Source of the DNA: Draconibacterium halophilum
Lineage (GTDB): Bacteria; Bacteroidota; Bacteroidia; Bacteroidales; Prolixibacteraceae
NCBI RefSeq assembly: GCF_010448835.1
Contig: NZ_CP048409.1
Span: 4,133,501-4,197,500 of the forward strand
Direction of reading: 5' to 3'
DNA length: 64,000 nucleotides
Positions 62,230-64,000 of the stretch are shown here, piece by piece. Below the pieces are notes generated by a model. It worked only from the letters and a program-made list of their open reading frames with translations. It made no database searches and was not told the DNA's origin. Numbering within the stretch: position 1 is the stretch's first letter; each line of letters opens with the position of its first letter. Made by a program: the position numbers and the translations under genes.

Positions 62230-62790
62230 CAATTAAAAAACCACCTTCTTAGAAGATGGACTTGTGAAAGCCCCTATAAGGGGTCGAAATCGAGCCTTTG
62301 TTGCTCTTCTAAACGTTCTTGCTCTTCTTGGTATTTGACGTATTTCTTGATTTTCTCTTCATCGAGTCCAATAGTGTCTGCACAGTATCCTCGTGACCAA
62401 AAATGATTTCCCCAATAGGGTTTCGTCTTTAACTGAGGATAGCTTTTAAATATTTTGATGGCTGTTTTACCTTTTAGAATTCCCATGAATTGTGACAATG
62501 ACATTTTAGGTGGCATGCTGACAATTAAGTGAATGTGATCTTTTTGAATATTCATTTCAATTAACTCGCATGATTTCCATTCCAAAAGCATTGGAATATC
62601 TTTTAATAGCTGCTCTTTGACCAGCCCCTCAAGAATGCGATACCGATACTTGGGTGTCCAAACAATATGATGGTACACCTATAAATGACGTGACTTAGTT
62701 TCTTGAAATTACTCATGACACTAAGTTAATAATTTTAGATGCAAAGCCATTTAAACATGACCACCACCAAAGGAGGTGGTTTTAAAGATT
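62230..62790 (-). mobile_element. IS200/IS605-type insertion sequence
   Basis: A single-gene element with tnpA and no tnpB. Small imperfect hairpins mark the two ends: CCACCTTCTTAGAAGATGG at 62241-62259 and ACCACC...GGTGGT at 62760-62781, placed 3' and 5' of tnpA as in IS200-family elements. A second hairpin, CCCCTATAAGGGG, abuts the stop codon. The exact termini cannot be set without an empty-site comparison. Confidence 0.7.
62274..62716 (-). pseudogene. tnpA: IS200-type HUH transposase, frameshifted near N-terminus
   Basis: A Y1 HUH single-strand transposase. The HUH motif HIHL and the catalytic Tyr (KKYVKYQ) are intact, with SRGYCADTIGLDEE between. Two frames are needed: MSNFKKLSHVIYRC from the ATG at 62716, then VYHHIVWTPKYRYRIL from a GTG at 62678 onward. 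Restoring one base near 62674 would join RCT to YHIVW, the normal IS200 N-terminus. The frameshift removes ~14 residues if the GTG is used instead. The core (134 aa) could still fold, so inactivity is not certain. Confidence 0.75.
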
Positions 62791-62949
62791 ATAATAAACT
62801 ATAAAATCAATTAGTCAGGCACAACTCCTTTTAATTAATTATTTGTCAAATAATTAGAAGAAATTATAAATAGTAGAGACTTTTTCAAAAAAAAGCAAAA
62901 GTATTTTTATCTTAAGCTGTTTAAAGGTTTTATTTCAATTTATAATTCA

Positions 62950-64000
62950 ATGCCCGAGAGCTCAACTAATATCAAACATTCCCTCAATTCACTTTCAAAA
63001 ACAATAAGTGGGTTACTATACAAAAAAGAAATTAACGAAGAAAGTCTGCTGCAAATAGAGCAATGGCTATCTGTTCATCTTAATAAAATAAGAATTAAAA
63101 AATTGGAAGATGTTTCCATTGTTGGAGAACAGGAAACGGATTTACATACCAAAAAAGATGGCGTTTTTATTTTGAATACCGCAGCAGATATTATTCTAGA
63201 TCCGGGATTTCAGAACTACCAGAGCGTTCATGTAGAACATTCCGATAAAATAAACCTTTCCGACCTTATTGAGGCTAGCACCCTGAACGAATTTAATTCA
63301 GCTTTTCTTGAAGCTTTAGCAGAAAAAAAAAACACAAAGGCCAATGTGCTTCTGAAAACGGGTGTCAACCAAGAGAGAATGTGTTTACTTGAATTTGATG
63401 TGCTGGCCAGTAACCTGGAGAACGACCGGCTTATTGTCTATTATTCATTTAAGGACCTTCAACACATTCACCTTTCTGAATTTCAATCGATTGTATTAAA
63501 CAACCTCCCGGGGATGGATGTTTTTCTATTCGACTCAGAATACAGGTATATTCTGGCTGGAGGAAAGGAAAAACAGAAATATAATTTAACGAACTCAAGC
63601 TTTGTTGGGAAAACACTTTTTGAAGTTTACAAAAAGCAAGATCAACGGCGTTATTTTCAGTTTTACAACAAAGCCATAAAGGGTGAATACACCGAAGGAG
63701 AAGTTCGTTATAATAAAGACGTGTATTACATAGCTGCTGCTCCGGTAAAAAACACGGAGGGAAACACGGTGGCCGGAATTCTTATTTCGCAAAACGTTAC
63801 AAAAGATAAATTACTGGAAGCAAAACTTATTAAAAGCAAAGAAGAAGCGCAGCGAGCCAACAAGGCAAAATCGATATTTCTAGCAAATATGAGTCACGAA
63901 ATCCGTACACCTCTCAATTCCATTATCGGGTTCGCCGACCAATTAAAGAAAACCAACCTGGATAAACAGCAGCAAAGATTTACTTCGCTTATTAATCACT
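62950..64000 (+). CDS. PAS-domain sensor histidine kinase, N-terminal part
   Basis: An open frame running off the window end. It has no TM segment. Residues ~1-170 are a novel helical/beta sensory region. A PAS domain spans ~180-295 (VLNNLPGMDVFLFDSEYRYI, then AAAPVKNTEGNTVAGILISQ). A short coiled linker leads to HisKA with the H-box FLANMSHEIRTPLNSIIG (His316, phosphorylated residue). The ATPase domain must lie beyond 64000 and a receiver domain may follow. The start ATG at 62950 is ~160 bases beyond the IS200-like element. It is soluble, so the signal is probably cytosolic. Confidence 0.9.
   Translation, partial: MPESSTNIKHSLNSLSKTISGLLYKKEINEESLLQIEQWLSVHLNKIRIKKLEDVSIVGEQETDLHTKKDGVFILNTAADIILDPGFQNYQSVHVEHSDKINLSDLIEASTLNEFNSAFLEALAEKKNTKANVLLKTGVNQERMCLLEFDVLASNLENDRLIVYYSFKDLQHIHLSEFQSIVLNNLPGMDVFLFDSEYRYILAGGKEKQKYNLTNSSFVGKTLFEVYKKQDQRRYFQFYNKAIKGEYTEGEVRYNKDVYYIAAAPVKNTEGNTVAGILISQNVTKDKLLEAKLIKSKEEAQRANKAKSIFLANMSHEIRTPLNSIIGFADQLKKTNLDKQQQRFTSLINH

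Overview
The window looks like a chromosome segment from a free-living Bacteroidota, most plausibly a marine or sediment Marinilabiliales/Prolixibacteraceae-type organism. That placement is inference. It rests on TAnnTTTG-type -7 promoter boxes, weak Shine-Dalgarno use, the TonB receptor/DUF4249 lipoprotein pair, DUF3667, DUF5522 and LVIVD proteins, Bacteroidota-type PEP carboxylase and TGS-nucleoside kinase, and abundant secreted glycosidases. No rRNA, tRNA or CRISPR array was recognised.

0-9.4 kb: 3' end of panB, an RluA-type pseudouridine synthase, cytidine deaminase, then two ECF sigma factor modules, each overlapping a membrane protein gene. Between the modules lie a secreted alpha/beta hydrolase, a GH16 glycosidase and a LysM glucosaminidase. 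This stretch also holds two decayed genes (a PIN-domain protein and a tyrosine recombinase) and several degenerate intergenic repeats.

9.4-20 kb: tyrS behind a 164-bp quasi-palindrome, a Wzz-like/Wzy-like polysaccharide pair, a DUF5522 protein with fmt, a cvpA-DUF3667 pair, a GH3-auxin-family acyl-amide synthetase and a deoxynucleoside kinase.

20-28.3 kb: an adenosine kinase-like PfkB protein and a small galactan-type locus (GH3 beta-glycosidase lipoprotein, MFS transporter, GH53 endo-galactanase lipoprotein). Two inverted copies of a ~135-bp dispersed repeat bracket these genes. A TGS/nucleoside kinase follows.

28.3-43.6 kb: uvrA, an MltD-like lytic transglycosylase, then a six-gene envelope operon on the minus strand (TonB receptor with STN domain, DUF4249 lipoprotein, MG2-like protein, two secreted or outer-membrane proteins, LVIVD-repeat lipoprotein). 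A large M14 metallopeptidase is transcribed divergently from it. This is the best candidate for an undescribed system.

43.8-57.5 kb: ppc, a class-C beta-lactamase-like serine hydrolase, an AhpC-type peroxiredoxin with a Lys-rich N-terminal extension, then an App1-TamA-TamB operon divergent from a diacylglycerol-kinase-like gene. This is a lipid and outer-membrane assembly neighbourhood. TamA carries a single-base frameshift.

57.5-64 kb: a run of small envelope/stress proteins (Rho-N/DUF7218, AI-2E permease, YihY, Lmo0937-like, CsbD, DUF3185-like, YtxH, holin-like), an IS200-type element with a frameshifted transposase, and the start of a PAS/HisKA sensor kinase that runs off the window.
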